Below are positions 1 to 7,840 of a DNA stretch of 9,595 nucleotides, in pieces (position 1 is the stretch's first letter; every line of letters starts with the position of its first letter). A model generated the notes under the pieces. That model did no database searches and was not told the DNA's origin. It saw only the letters and a list, made by a program, of their open reading frames with translations. A program made the translations under genes and the position numbers. Origin of the DNA: Bacteroidales bacterium UBA1797. Lineage in GTDB: Bacteria; Bacteroidota; Bacteroidia; Bacteroidales; VadinHA17. The stretch spans positions 1 to 9,595 of the forward strand of contig DCFT01000185.1 of the NCBI GenBank assembly GCA_002319885.1, written 5' to 3'.

Positions 1-7
1 TAAAGAT

Positions 8-790
8 CTAATTAATTTCTGCTTCGACCAAAACCGGAAGATGATCCGAAGCTAACGGTTCGTTTTCGACAAATGTTTGTATTGTTCTGGATACCTGACC
101 TGTAAATTTAGCTGCAAAAATATAATCAATACATTTTTGTGGGTTATTTGATGGTATAGTTGGAATTTTAGGGTTATTAAGCATTGACCAGTTTTTCTCA
201 ATATGTTGAATCACCTCCGATTCCGGTACAGAGTTAAAATCACCGGCAAGAAAGATTGGCTTTGAAATATCTTTTAAAGCTTCATTTATGATATCTACTG
301 AGGCTGCTCGGTCTTCTTCAGTTAATGAAAGATGTGTGCAGCAGATTACGAAATCTTTTAGTTCGACAATTAGTAAGCTACGTCTTTCTTCACGACCCGG
401 CAATGCAACTCTTCTCCAACTGATTGGTTTTTGCTTTGTTAATATTCCAATCCCATATTTCCCTCCCTGATAGGCTATTGAAGCGCCATAAGTACCATAC
501 ATATTTGTAAATGCCGACAGTTCATCTAAAACTACTTTTCCATTACTGCGTATTGTAGCGCTATCTAGTTCCTGAAGAGCAACAATTTCTGGTGAAATAC
601 TGTTAATTATATTTGCTATTCTTTTATAATCTGTGATATTATCCATCCCACGGCAGTTTCGGACATTGTAACTCAATATTTTTACTAAAATCTGTTTATT
701 ATCTATAGTTTTATTTAGAGGGCTACAAACAGTAGATGTCAAAATAAGAATAAAAATACCAGAAACTAATGACAACATAGTTTTTTTCAT
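8..790 (-). CDS. Secreted endonuclease/exonuclease/phosphatase (EEP) family hydrolase
   Basis: A 260-aa protein of the metal-dependent EEP fold (relatives: exonuclease III, sphingomyelinases, inositol phosphatases). The visible motifs come in the family order: LSYNVRN with Asn42, VALQELD with Glu74, CTHLS with His153, LAGDFNS with Asp184 and Asn186, IDYIF with Asp222, and SDHLPV with Asp249-His250. All expected metal and catalytic positions are present, so it should be an active phosphodiesterase or phosphatase. Residues 1-22 are a hydrophobic export signal. Cys22 follows STV, which is a poor lipobox, so a soluble periplasmic protein or a lipoprotein are both possible. The ATG start gives a clean signal peptide. 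It lies 89 bp downstream of the susD-like gene, beyond a strong terminator, so expression may need read-through or its own promoter; I see no clear TAnnTTTG box in the 41 bp before the ATG. Substrate cannot be assigned: nucleic acid, phospholipid or phosphorylated glycan all remain possible. Confidence 0.9.
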   Translation of the reverse strand: MKKTMLSLVSGIFILILTSTVCSPLNKTIDNKQILVKILSYNVRNCRGMDNITDYKRIANIINSISPEIVALQELDSATIRSNGKVVLDELSAFTNMYGTYGASIAYQGGKYGIGILTKQKPISWRRVALPGREERRSLLIVELKDFVICCTHLSLTEEDRAASVDIINEALKDISKPIFLAGDFNSVPESEVIQHIEKNWSMLNNPKIPTIPSNNPQKCIDYIFAAKFTGQVSRTIQTFVENEPLASDHLPVLVEAEIN

Positions 791-831
791 AATTATATAT
801 GATTGATTTTGATTAGAGTATTAAAAATATT

Positions 832-866
832 AAGGCTTGAAGAATTTTCTTCTTCAAGCCTTTTTT
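832..866 (-). terminator. Intrinsic terminator after the susCD-like operon
   Basis: A perfect 13-bp stem (832-844 with 850-862, arm AAGGCTTGAAGAA) encloses a 5-nt loop. It begins about 14 bp after the susD-like stop codon. On the minus strand it is preceded by an A run and followed by AATATTTTT. On the plus strand it is followed directly by a T run (861-866), so it can act in both directions. It probably ends most susCD transcripts before the EEP gene. Confidence 0.85.
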
Positions 867-879
867 GATTATTTTAATT

Positions 880-2652
880 CTACCACCCTGTGTTTTGACC
901 AAGATTTGGGTTTGTTATCAGGTCGGTTGCAGGAATGGGATAGAAGTACATTTTATCTTCCCATTTTCTGGGGATATTATTCATCCAGGTCAGTTCGCCG
1001 GAGGTACCATTCTTCAGTAGCTGAGAATTTGTTTTACCGCTGATGAGGGGAGAAACGTTTATATAAGTGACTCCCGCTACAGTTGGTGAAGGCAGTGTTC
1101 CCTGATAGAAAGCAACATCCAGGATACCATCTTCATTTAGATCCATAGGCGTTACTAGTTCAGGGACATAAAAACCGTTCCATTCCTGGTTCATGAGTTC
1201 ACCTCTTTTCCATCTCAGGATATCTGAAAAACGGAATCCCTCGAGGCACAGTTCAATGCCTCTTTCTCTTCTTACTTCCAAAATAACAGGATCGGTAATG
1301 TCAGGGAAATAATTTGCAATCAGATATGGATCAGCAACAGTAGGTTTTGTAGTTAATCCGGCCGTTATTCCTCCTCTTGTTCGAAGAACACCGATAGTAG
1401 CTGCCCAATCATCATCTGTTAGTGTACCCAGCTCAGCTTTAGCTTCTGCATAATTCAACAAAACCTCTGCAAAGCGGAATTCTGAAATGGAATTATTATT
1501 GAGTTTTTCAGAATCATAGTACATATCATCAAGTGTCCATTTGATAGGTTGGTACCCTGTAAAGGTGTATGAGAAGACAGGAGGAGCAGGAACCTGTGTT
1601 CCTCCGATAATTCTTTTGTAATCTCCTAAACGTATAGTTTGTTTAAGTCTTAAATCTCTGTTCTTTACCTCATCTTTAAACAACATTGTAGGATATGCAG
1701 GGTTATCTGTAAATGATGTTCCATCAAGATTTAAATAGGTATTGATAAAGGTTCTTATAAAACTTGCCTTGTCGCCATAAGTCCCACTTGTCCAATACCA
1801 GTTTGCATCATTAAGAATTTTTAAGGTAAGATCGGAGATCGCTGAAAGCATAACTTCACTAGCAATTGGAGCAGGGTTTGTGAATATTGTGCGATATGAT
1901 TTTCCTGGTCCTCCTGTGGTATAAATAGAATAAATGCCTGCATCCATAACTGTTTTGGCAGACGTTGCAGCTTCATTCAACCATGTATTAGCTGATGCAG
2001 TAAGTTCCAGCTCTGTATGGTATTTTCTGAATGTACCTTCAAACAGGCAGATTCTTGACTTTAAGGCATAGGCTACATACTTTGTAACCAAACTACGTGT
2101 AGGATCACTTACTGAAGTTATATTATCGCATGCATAGTTAATATCAGCAAGAACTGAGTCCATTACTAAAGTACGTGGATCGCGTCCTCCGTATAAAACA
2201 GGGTCATCGACATCTAGCGGCTTTCCGATCCAAGGGACGTCTCCAAATCTTTTAACTTTATCGAAATAGAAATAGGCCCTAAAAAATTTAGCAATACCCA
2301 TATAATTATTTCTCACAGTTTCAGAAACTTTTGGGTCCTTATTATTGGCAATGAAATAATTGATGCTCCTTAGAGCTGTCCATGTCCAACCGGTACTCAG
2401 GGTGGGTGAGAAAGCATTTTCCTGAATAAATGTAGGAACAGCCTTAACTGCCAGATAATCTGACATTGCATCGAGATTGGTAACAAGTCCTGGAAGGATC
2501 TGATAAAAGGAATTGGCATATAGATCCAAACCCTGCTGACTACCAAAAACGGCAGATTTCGATGCTGTTGACACCGGAGCTTGTTCCAATTCCTTCTCGC
2601 AGCTTATAAGAATGAAGCTAAAGAGGAAGAACCATATATATTGATTTTTCAT
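880..2652 (-). CDS. SusD/RagB-family outer-membrane glycan-binding lipoprotein
   Basis: A 590-aa surface lipoprotein that caps the partner SusC channel and binds the glycan at the cell surface. Residues 1-17 are a hydrophobic signal and LISC with Cys18 is a lipobox. Family marks are: the helical repeat start near residues 38-55 (GSQQGLDLYANSFYQ); the FFRAYFYFDKVKRFGDVPW segment at about 123-141; the signature around 459-483 (EVRRERGIELCLEGFRF, then DILRWKRGE); and the C-terminal YPIP, NPNLGQNTGW ending. Length is typical. A DLNEDGILD sequence at 504-512 fits a DxNxDGxxD calcium-binding loop. It starts 23 bp after the susC-like stop with an AT-only spacer, so the two are certainly cotranscribed. 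The glycan specificity cannot be read from sequence because SusD binding sites are poorly conserved. Confidence 0.96.
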   Translation of the reverse strand: MKNQYIWFFLFSFILISCEKELEQAPVSTASKSAVFGSQQGLDLYANSFYQILPGLVTNLDAMSDYLAVKAVPTFIQENAFSPTLSTGWTWTALRSINYFIANNKDPKVSETVRNNYMGIAKFFRAYFYFDKVKRFGDVPWIGKPLDVDDPVLYGGRDPRTLVMDSVLADINYACDNITSVSDPTRSLVTKYVAYALKSRICLFEGTFRKYHTELELTASANTWLNEAATSAKTVMDAGIYSIYTTGGPGKSYRTIFTNPAPIASEVMLSAISDLTLKILNDANWYWTSGTYGDKASFIRTFINTYLNLDGTSFTDNPAYPTMLFKDEVKNRDLRLKQTIRLGDYKRIIGGTQVPAPPVFSYTFTGYQPIKWTLDDMYYDSEKLNNNSISEFRFAEVLLNYAEAKAELGTLTDDDWAATIGVLRTRGGITAGLTTKPTVADPYLIANYFPDITDPVILEVRRERGIELCLEGFRFSDILRWKRGELMNQEWNGFYVPELVTPMDLNEDGILDVAFYQGTLPSPTVAGVTYINVSPLISGKTNSQLLKNGTSGELTWMNNIPRKWEDKMYFYPIPATDLITNPNLGQNTGW

Positions 2653-2675
2653 AACAGTATATTTTATTTATTATA

Positions 2676-5600
2676 TTAAAATTCTACGGATAACCCAAAT
2701 GAGTAGCTTTTCATCATAGGATAGTTAAATCCATCGGCACCTGTACCCGGCCTCAACAACTGATCCCTTGGTGTTGTGTTTTCAACATCAAGTCCTTTGC
2801 CAATAATTTTATAGAGTGAGGAAAAGGACCAGAGGTCTTCACCGGAGAAATATATCCTTAGAGCACTCGCTCCAATTTTGGAAACAAGATTGCTTGGCAG
2901 GTTATATCCAATCTGCAGACTCTTTAACCTGATATAAGATACATTCTGCAAATATTTTGTTTGGGCGACACCAAGTTCTCTTGCAGTGGAACTGGATGCA
3001 GCACGTGACATAGTTCTGGGAAGATAAGCATCAGTATTATCAGGTGTCCACATTTTACCAATTTGCCACTTGGGTATATTGTTGTATGGTCTGTTGTACT
3101 GTCCCCAGAAAAATTCACATTCAGTACTCGGATACCAGTCCTGCTTCCCGACGCCCTGGAAGAATGCTGAGAAGAAGAAGTTATTCCAGTCTGCACCAAG
3201 GTTAATTCCAAAAAGATATCTGGGAGAACTGTTACCAATTATTTTCCTGTCGCCCGGATCAGCTACGGTGTTCGTTCCAATATTAATTAATCCGTCGTCA
3301 TTCAGATCTTTAAGCTTTATATCACCCGGATACCAGATACCCGATGGAGATGCTCTCATCTGAGGACTTTGCTTTGCGTGTGAAGCCACATCAGCATCAT
3401 CTATGAAGAATCCCTCAGTGGTATAACCCCAGATTTCTCCGATAACTTGTCCTTTATAATAATCGGAGAGCAGTTTATTAGGGTTATTGTATTTAGTAAT
3501 GACAGCCCTGTTATCTGCCAGAGTAAATCTTATGTCGTAATTTAAAGGTTTGGATGCAACTATGAATTTATCTCTCCATGATAATGATAATTCCCATCCC
3601 TTTGTTTGTAAATTGGCATAATTACCTTTTGGAGCTGTGGCTCCGAAAGTTGCAGGTAGTGTAAGACCAATAGTATACATGTTTGTGGTATTACGTTGGT
3701 ATATATCTCCCACAAAAATTAAACGATTAGAAAGAGTTGCAAAATCCAATCCAAAATTGGAGGTCGTAGAAGTCTCCCAGGTAAGCCCATTGGGAAGAAC
3801 ACCTGGATTGGTAGTATACTGTGGTAATACCCCGTTTAGGATAATAGTTGACTGAGCTATAGCTAATTGCTCCTGGTAAGCATATGAATTGATATTACCA
3901 TTGCCAAGAGAGCCATATGATGCTCTGAGCTTCAACTCAGAAACAAGTTTTGGAGATACATGCCAGAAAGATTCTTTTGAGAGACGCCATCCTCCCGATA
4001 CTGAAGGGAAAAAAGCATATCTCTGGTTTGAAGGGAATTTTGAAGAGCCATCATATCGGGCATTAATCTCTATAAGATATCGATCTTTAAATGAGTAATT
4101 CAATCTGGAAAAACCTCCTAAAATTGCCCATTTTTCATAACCTCCGATTGTTGAAATTGCCTGCCCCAACGCTAAGTTAATGTTGGTAGCATCGGGATAG
4201 ATAAGACCATTCCTGGTAGCATCGAATCTATTAAATGTTGATTGTTCATAATTATAACCACCCATTATCTTAAGATAATGTGAATCGAGAAACGTATTTT
4301 CATATTCAGCGTAAACGTTTGTTGACATATAGAGGGTGTTTTGCCAATCATTCTGGAGATCGTTTGTAGCTGTTCCAACATATAATAACACGCCAGGTTT
4401 ACTGCTATACGGTACGGGTACCCGTTTAGTGGTACTATTATTTTTGTCGTTTCTAATAGTTACGTCCCCCTTAATTCTAAATTTATTTTTAAAAAAACTG
4501 GCAGTAAAACCACTCGTATTTTTAAAGACACCTCTATCTATATCTATTCCATTTTTCCCATACCAAAAATCACCAACGCTATATACAGCACCTGTTGTTA
4601 GTGTACCGTCTGGATTTAACAAGGGTGAAACAGGATGTGTATCGACACCTATTAGGTTCCAGATATCTACAGTACCCTCTCCAACGGCAATAGGATTATG
4701 ATATTTCATATTGGAATAGTCAGCATTATTTTCAACTCGTAGCCATGGAAATATCTGGATCGTACCCTTGGCACGAAGATTAACCATTGAATAATTATCA
4801 GAATTATAACGGAATAAACCTTTTTGGTTCAGTAGTCTGCCTGAAATCAAATATGTTGTTTTCTCTCCGCTTCCTGAAACAGAAAGGTTGTTTTCAGTGG
4901 CACTTGTTGTGTTTTTATATAACTCCTTATACCAATCCGTGCTACCGTAATAGACATATTCACCTGTAACCGGATCAATATCTACGGTACTATAAGGCTG
5001 ACCAGAATCTACTTTGGCTTTGAATGCATCGAGATAGGCTTGAGAGAATTTCATTTCTTTATTAATATTCTGAGGGAAAGAACCGTCTCCATTTATAAAT
5101 GCTTCAGAAAACATCTTTGCATATGTATAACCATCGGTAACAAAATTAGGTACCGTTAAAGGTTTTTTAATTGAATAATTAGTGGTATAATTAATACTCG
5201 TTTTCCCCTTCTCCGGATTTTTTGTGGTTATAAGTACTACTCCAAATGCCCCTCTGGCACCATAAATTGCTGCTGAAGCCGCATCCTTAAGCATTGAAAC
5301 GCTTGCAACATCATTGGGGTTTAATAAACTTGGATCACCCTCCACTCCATCAATTAATACCAAAGCGCTACCACCCTGTCCTATTGAAGTAGTTCCCCTG
5401 ATATTGAAAGACGGCGACTGAATTGGTTTCCCATCCATTAGTTTGATGTTCAGGTTAGGCATAACTCCCTGAAGCCCTTGTGTAAGATTATCTATCGGTC
5501 TGTTTTCCAGGGCGTCACTTGAAACCTGGTCTACAGCAGCAGTTAGATTCATTTTTTTCTGAGTCCCATATCCAATCACAATAACTTCGTCAAGACCCTT

Positions 5601-6242
5601 TACATTTTCTCTCAGTGTAACATTAACCAGGTTTTGGTTATTTACTTCAATTTCTTTTGGGGCATAACCCACGAAGGAAACAACAAGGGTGACATTAAGA
5701 CTGGGTGCATCAATGGAATACTTTCCGTCAGTATCAGTAAGCACACCCCTGGTTGTTCCTTTTACAAGAACTGTTGCACCAGGCAAAGGAGTTCCTTTTT
5801 CATCAGTAACTGTCCCGGTTATCCTGTTTTGTTGGTTTTTTGTTTCTGATGCAAGTGCCAGAAGATTATTCTCCAGGGGTTCGGTAGTCAGTAGAATTTT
5901 TCTGTCAAAAACCAGGTAATTTACATTGGTCCCCTTAAACAGTTCAGGTAAAATATCGGTAATCAGTTTATTATCGGCTTGAATATCAACCACTCTGTTG
6001 ACATCAATCTGTTTCTGGTTAAAGATAAAATAATATTCACTCTGACTTTCTATTTTATCAATTACTTCTCCAAGATTTGTGTTTTTCATGTCGAGTGAAA
6101 CCTTTGCTCCCTGGGAATAGGTAGGAAGAGCTACGACGCTTGAAACACTGACCAGAATAATGATGAAAGCAATTTTAAGTTCCATGATTAGTTTTTTTAG
6201 GGTTGGATGCGATTGCACCCATAGGTCAAAATTTTTTTTCAT
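2676..6242 (-). CDS. SusC/RagA-family TonB-dependent transporter with N-terminal STN signalling domain
   Basis: A 1188-aa outer-membrane transporter that imports oligosaccharides with energy from TonB. Domain order: signal peptide (1-44; MKKNFDLWVQSHP start typical of Bacteroidota SusC, cleavage near TYSQ); STN domain at about 47-118; carboxypeptidase-regulatory-like beta-sandwich at 140-212 (ITGTVTDEKGTPLPGATV); SusC signature DEVIVIGYGTQ at about 218-228; plug to about 340, with MLKDAASAAIYGARGAFGVV; then a 22-strand-type barrel ending in aromatic Phe1188, the usual BAM signal. DLNDDGLIN near residue 977 is a calcium-loop-like sequence frequent in this family. The STN domain is what distinguishes signalling transporters, and it fits the ECF sigma and FecR genes directly upstream. 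A second Met at residue 20 is possible as a start, but the longer form matches the family. The spacer to fecR is 135 bp and holds a hairpin and a repeated 17-nt motif. Confidence 0.97.
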   Translation of the reverse strand: MKKNFDLWVQSHPTLKKLIMELKIAFIIILVSVSSVVALPTYSQGAKVSLDMKNTNLGEVIDKIESQSEYYFIFNQKQIDVNRVVDIQADNKLITDILPELFKGTNVNYLVFDRKILLTTEPLENNLLALASETKNQQNRITGTVTDEKGTPLPGATVLVKGTTRGVLTDTDGKYSIDAPSLNVTLVVSFVGYAPKEIEVNNQNLVNVTLRENVKGLDEVIVIGYGTQKKMNLTAAVDQVSSDALENRPIDNLTQGLQGVMPNLNIKLMDGKPIQSPSFNIRGTTSIGQGGSALVLIDGVEGDPSLLNPNDVASVSMLKDAASAAIYGARGAFGVVLITTKNPEKGKTSINYTTNYSIKKPLTVPNFVTDGYTYAKMFSEAFINGDGSFPQNINKEMKFSQAYLDAFKAKVDSGQPYSTVDIDPVTGEYVYYGSTDWYKELYKNTTSATENNLSVSGSGEKTTYLISGRLLNQKGLFRYNSDNYSMVNLRAKGTIQIFPWLRVENNADYSNMKYHNPIAVGEGTVDIWNLIGVDTHPVSPLLNPDGTLTTGAVYSVGDFWYGKNGIDIDRGVFKNTSGFTASFFKNKFRIKGDVTIRNDKNNSTTKRVPVPYSSKPGVLLYVGTATNDLQNDWQNTLYMSTNVYAEYENTFLDSHYLKIMGGYNYEQSTFNRFDATRNGLIYPDATNINLALGQAISTIGGYEKWAILGGFSRLNYSFKDRYLIEINARYDGSSKFPSNQRYAFFPSVSGGWRLSKESFWHVSPKLVSELKLRASYGSLGNGNINSYAYQEQLAIAQSTIILNGVLPQYTTNPGVLPNGLTWETSTTSNFGLDFATLSNRLIFVGDIYQRNTTNMYTIGLTLPATFGATAPKGNYANLQTKGWELSLSWRDKFIVASKPLNYDIRFTLADNRAVITKYNNPNKLLSDYYKGQVIGEIWGYTTEGFFIDDADVASHAKQSPQMRASPSGIWYPGDIKLKDLNDDGLINIGTNTVADPGDRKIIGNSSPRYLFGINLGADWNNFFFSAFFQGVGKQDWYPSTECEFFWGQYNRPYNNIPKWQIGKMWTPDNTDAYLPRTMSRAASSSTARELGVAQTKYLQNVSYIRLKSLQIGYNLPSNLVSKIGASALRIYFSGEDLWSFSSLYKIIGKGLDVENTTPRDQLLRPGTGADGFNYPMMKSYSFGLSVEF

Positions 6243-6253
6243 AACTTTGAAAA

Positions 6254-6270
6254 GTTTTTAGTTAGGTTAT
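6254..6270 (-). promoter_or_regulatory. Repeated 17-nt motif just upstream of the susC-like gene
   Basis: On the minus strand this reads ATAACCTAACTAAAAAC and lies 12-28 nt before the ATG. It matches 15 of 17 positions of a motif upstream of fecR (7514-7530). Recurrence upstream of two genes of the same signalling locus suggests a promoter or operator element, possibly recognised by the ECF sigma factor. Because it is so close to the ATG, a shared 5' leader element is an alternative. The sites are AT-rich, so chance is not excluded. Confidence 0.35.
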
Positions 6271-6296
6271 TAGAAAAAAGTAACTTAGCATTTACT

Positions 6297-6325
6297 ACAG
6301 GAAAGCGGGTTCAGCGCTTTCCTGT
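6297..6325 (-). terminator. Perfect hairpin between fecR and the susC-like gene (attenuator or weak terminator)
   Basis: An 11-bp perfect stem (6297-6307 with 6315-6325; arm ACAGGAAAGCG) with a 7-nt loop. It sits about 52 nt after the fecR stop and about 54 nt before the susC ATG. On the minus strand it is followed by TAGTAAATGC, so there is no immediate U run; a T6 tract comes only about 25 nt later. On the plus strand TTTTTA follows directly, but no plus-strand gene ends here. It may be an incomplete terminator, an mRNA-stability hairpin or a processing point separating fecR from susCD expression. Confidence 0.55.
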
Positions 6326-6377
6326 TTTTATTGGTACGAATGTTTCATAGGCGAAAGACTTTTAATTTATAATAAGG

Positions 6378-7418
6378 TTAGTTGGCTTTGAGTGTTATTA
6401 TAACTTTCTTTTTAGCAAAAGTGTCATCGGGTTTCAAATTCCCGTTTTCAATTTTGTAATTTATTGATAAAGTGCGTTTTAATAAATAAAGGACTTCCTC
6501 GAGGTTTTCATTGACGAAAGTTGCTCTTAACCTCTGATCTTTAGATATATTACCCTGTATTTCAACGTCAATATTGTACCACCGTTCCAGTCTTCTGGCT
6601 ATGACATCAAGAGGATCATTCCTGAATTCAAGCTTGCCTTCAGTCCATGACAAATATTTTTGCGGGTCTACTTCTTTTATAGAAAAATCCTCGTCTTTTT
6701 TATCAAATACAACCATATCATTAGGTTTCATGGTGTATGATTTATTTAATCCCTTATCAATGAATTCAAGCTTTCCTTCTTTTAGAACTACTTCGACATT
6801 ATTTTCATTTTTATAGGAGGCTATATTAAAACATGTGCCTAATACTTTAACATTTATTTCAGGTGTGCTTACAATAAATGGTCTTTTTTTATCTTTAAAA
6901 ACATCAAAAAAAGCTTCTCCTTTAAGGGTAATCTGTCGATTATTATTAAAATTACCGTTGTATTTTACACTTGAATTGCTGTTCAGCCAACCTGTTGTAC
7001 CGTCCGGAAGACTAAACTGTGCGCGTGTCCATGCCGGAGCTTTAATTTCTACCCAGGTTTCCTTCTTCAAATTTGTATCAGTATACATATGTATTCCGAT
7101 CAGGATTACTAATGGCAGCATAATTAAACCTGCTATCCGAAAGGACCATTTTATAATATTCTCAAACGACCATTCTTTTTTTGAAGATAATCTTGTGTTT
7201 ATATCATAATGGATCCTGTAAAGAATATTATCAAGATTCATTTTATCCACATCATCTTCCTGTTTTAATTCGTAGAATTGTCTGAATAAAAAATGTTTTA
7301 ATTCCTCTTCTTTGCTTTTTTCACGAAATAGTTCTTCAACATAAGCTGCATCATTATCAGAATATTCTCCCTTGAAATACCTGTTTATCAGTTCGCTATT
7401 AAAACCTGACTCTGTCAT
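6378..7418 (-). CDS. FecR-type transmembrane anti-sigma factor
   Basis: An inner-membrane regulator of 346 aa that should hold the ECF sigma factor and receive a signal from the SusC STN domain. The N-terminal cytoplasmic part (about 1-90) is acidic and helical, with LINRYFKGEYSD typical of SusC-linked FecR proteins. One membrane segment lies at about 95-112 (RIAGLIMLPLVILIGIHMY). The periplasmic FecR domain follows at about 125-235, with the signature LPDGTTGWLNSNSSVKY at 137-153 and GEAFFDV. The C-terminal DUF4974-like domain is at about 261-331 (KLEFRNDPLDVIARRLERWYNIDV). I chose the ATG at 7416-7418; the open frame extends to a TTG at 7436, but that adds only six residues and TTG starts are rare here. 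The usual close linkage to the sigma gene is broken by a spacer of about 617 bp holding a terminator and a repeat element. Confidence 0.94.
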   Translation of the reverse strand: MTESGFNSELINRYFKGEYSDNDAAYVEELFREKSKEEELKHFLFRQFYELKQEDDVDKMNLDNILYRIHYDINTRLSSKKEWSFENIIKWSFRIAGLIMLPLVILIGIHMYTDTNLKKETWVEIKAPAWTRAQFSLPDGTTGWLNSNSSVKYNGNFNNNRQITLKGEAFFDVFKDKKRPFIVSTPEINVKVLGTCFNIASYKNENNVEVVLKEGKLEFIDKGLNKSYTMKPNDMVVFDKKDEDFSIKEVDPQKYLSWTEGKLEFRNDPLDVIARRLERWYNIDVEIQGNISKDQRLRATFVNENLEEVLYLLKRTLSINYKIENGNLKPDDTFAKKKVIITLKAN

Positions 7419-7633
7419 AAATCTTCTATCTATCAATTTATAATTATAATTCTATTTGTAGGCTTAGTGTGTTGCGTTCCATTAGGAACAATATTATAAT
7501 TAAGCATTTATAGGTTTTTAGCAAGGTTATCGTAAATACATTATTTGTCGGTTACAATGGAGTTAAGAAAACATTAAATCAACTTGAATCATTTTGAAAT
7601 AATATCAGAATCTGCTTAAATGCTCTGATAAGC
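7419..7633. other. fecR upstream region with several small dyads
   Basis: This 215-bp region has no convincing ORF. It should hold the fecR promoter, because a terminator lies just upstream (7634-7669). Visible on the minus strand: TAACCTTG at 7522-7529, one mismatch from the Bacteroidota -7 consensus TAnnTTTG, with TTG 25 nt upstream; this spacing is longer than usual. A 5-bp inverted repeat GTTCC-ATTA-GGAAC lies at 7476-7489, 58 nt before the chosen ATG. Two overlapping, mutually exclusive dyads lie next to the terminator: TATCAGA/TCTGATA (7603-7609 with 7624-7630) and TGCTTA/TAAGCA (7613-7618 with 7629-7634). None is assigned a factor. Confidence 0.4.
7514..7530 (-). promoter_or_regulatory. 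Repeated 17-nt motif upstream of fecR
   Basis: On the minus strand this reads ATAACCTTGCTAAAAAC, about 96-112 nt before the fecR ATG. It differs at two positions from the motif in front of the susC-like gene (6254-6270). Its left half, TAACCTTGC, resembles TTACCTTGC found 48 nt upstream of the sigma ATG (minus strand of 8668-8676). It could contain the -7 element of a promoter or be a shared operator. Confidence 0.35.
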
Positions 7634-7669
7634 AAAAAAGCAGCGCTCAAATTAATGAGAACTGCTTTT
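7634..7669 (-). terminator. Intrinsic terminator between sigma and fecR genes
   Basis: On the minus strand an 8-bp outer stem (AAAAGCAG with CTGCTTTT, 7662-7669 with 7636-7643) continues, after a 2x2 internal loop, into a 4-bp CTCA/TGAG stem with a 6-nt loop. It is followed by six T residues in all, counting those in the 3' arm. This is a good intrinsic terminator for a minus-strand transcript coming from the sigma gene or from the small ORF that ends inside it. It implies that fecR is not simply cotranscribed with sigma. Confidence 0.7.
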
Positions 7670-7742
7670 CTCCCCTGTCAACTAACCTAAACCCCTTAAC
7701 ACTATTTTGAAACATATAACTACAATAACAATATAAACTCAT
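7647..7742 (-). CDS. Possible 31-aa small protein with a good ribosome-binding site
   Basis: A short open frame starting MSLYCYCSYMF and ending KQFSLI. It has an AAAGGA sequence (minus strand of 7751-7756) 8 nt before the ATG, near-ideal spacing and unusual in this window, where the other genes lack clear Shine-Dalgarno sites. The stop codon lies inside the terminator hairpin at 7634-7669, a layout seen for short independent transcripts. The product has two Cys and several aromatic residues near the N-terminus and no recognisable domain. It might be a small regulator, a leader peptide or chance; the high AT content and short length make chance a serious alternative. Confidence 0.25.
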   Translation of the reverse strand: MSLYCYCSYMFQNSVKGFRLVDRGEKQFSLI

Positions 7743-7840
7743 AATAATATTCCTTTCGATATATAGTAATATCCATAATAAACCATTTACACCTATCAGT
7801 AAACAGAGAAAAATTAAAATAAATACAATTAAAAAATTAA

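Noticed and set aside
2924..3238. 104-codon minus-strand frame inside the susC-like gene
   Set aside because: It is an out-of-frame shadow of the SusC barrel; the real frame is uninterrupted.
4336..4701. 121-codon plus-strand frame opposite the susC-like gene
   Set aside because: It is antisense to a clear SusC coding region and has no recognisable domain; likewise the plus-strand frames at 3070-3363 and 6835-7209.
6243..6256. AACTTT-GA-AAAGTT dyad touching the susC start codon, considered as a start-masking hairpin or operator
   Set aside because: The 2-nt spacer cannot form a stable RNA hairpin and a 6-bp AT-rich dyad is expected often by chance here.
6378..7436. FecR frame starting at the TTG at 7434-7436 (352 aa)
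   Set aside because: The six extra residues add no family-conserved sequence and the ATG at 7416-7418 gives the normal FecR N-terminus.
7476..7489. GTTCC-ATTA-GGAAC upstream of fecR, considered as an ECF -35 box (GGAAC)
   Set aside because: No matching -10 is evident at 16-17 nt and GGAAC is not repeated upstream of susC or sigma; the GGAAC preference is also known mainly from Proteobacteria.
7679..7695. Plus-strand ACTAACCTAAACC, sharing TAACCTAA with the susC upstream motif
   Set aside because: It is in the opposite orientation with no gene to drive on that strand, and only 8 bases are shared.
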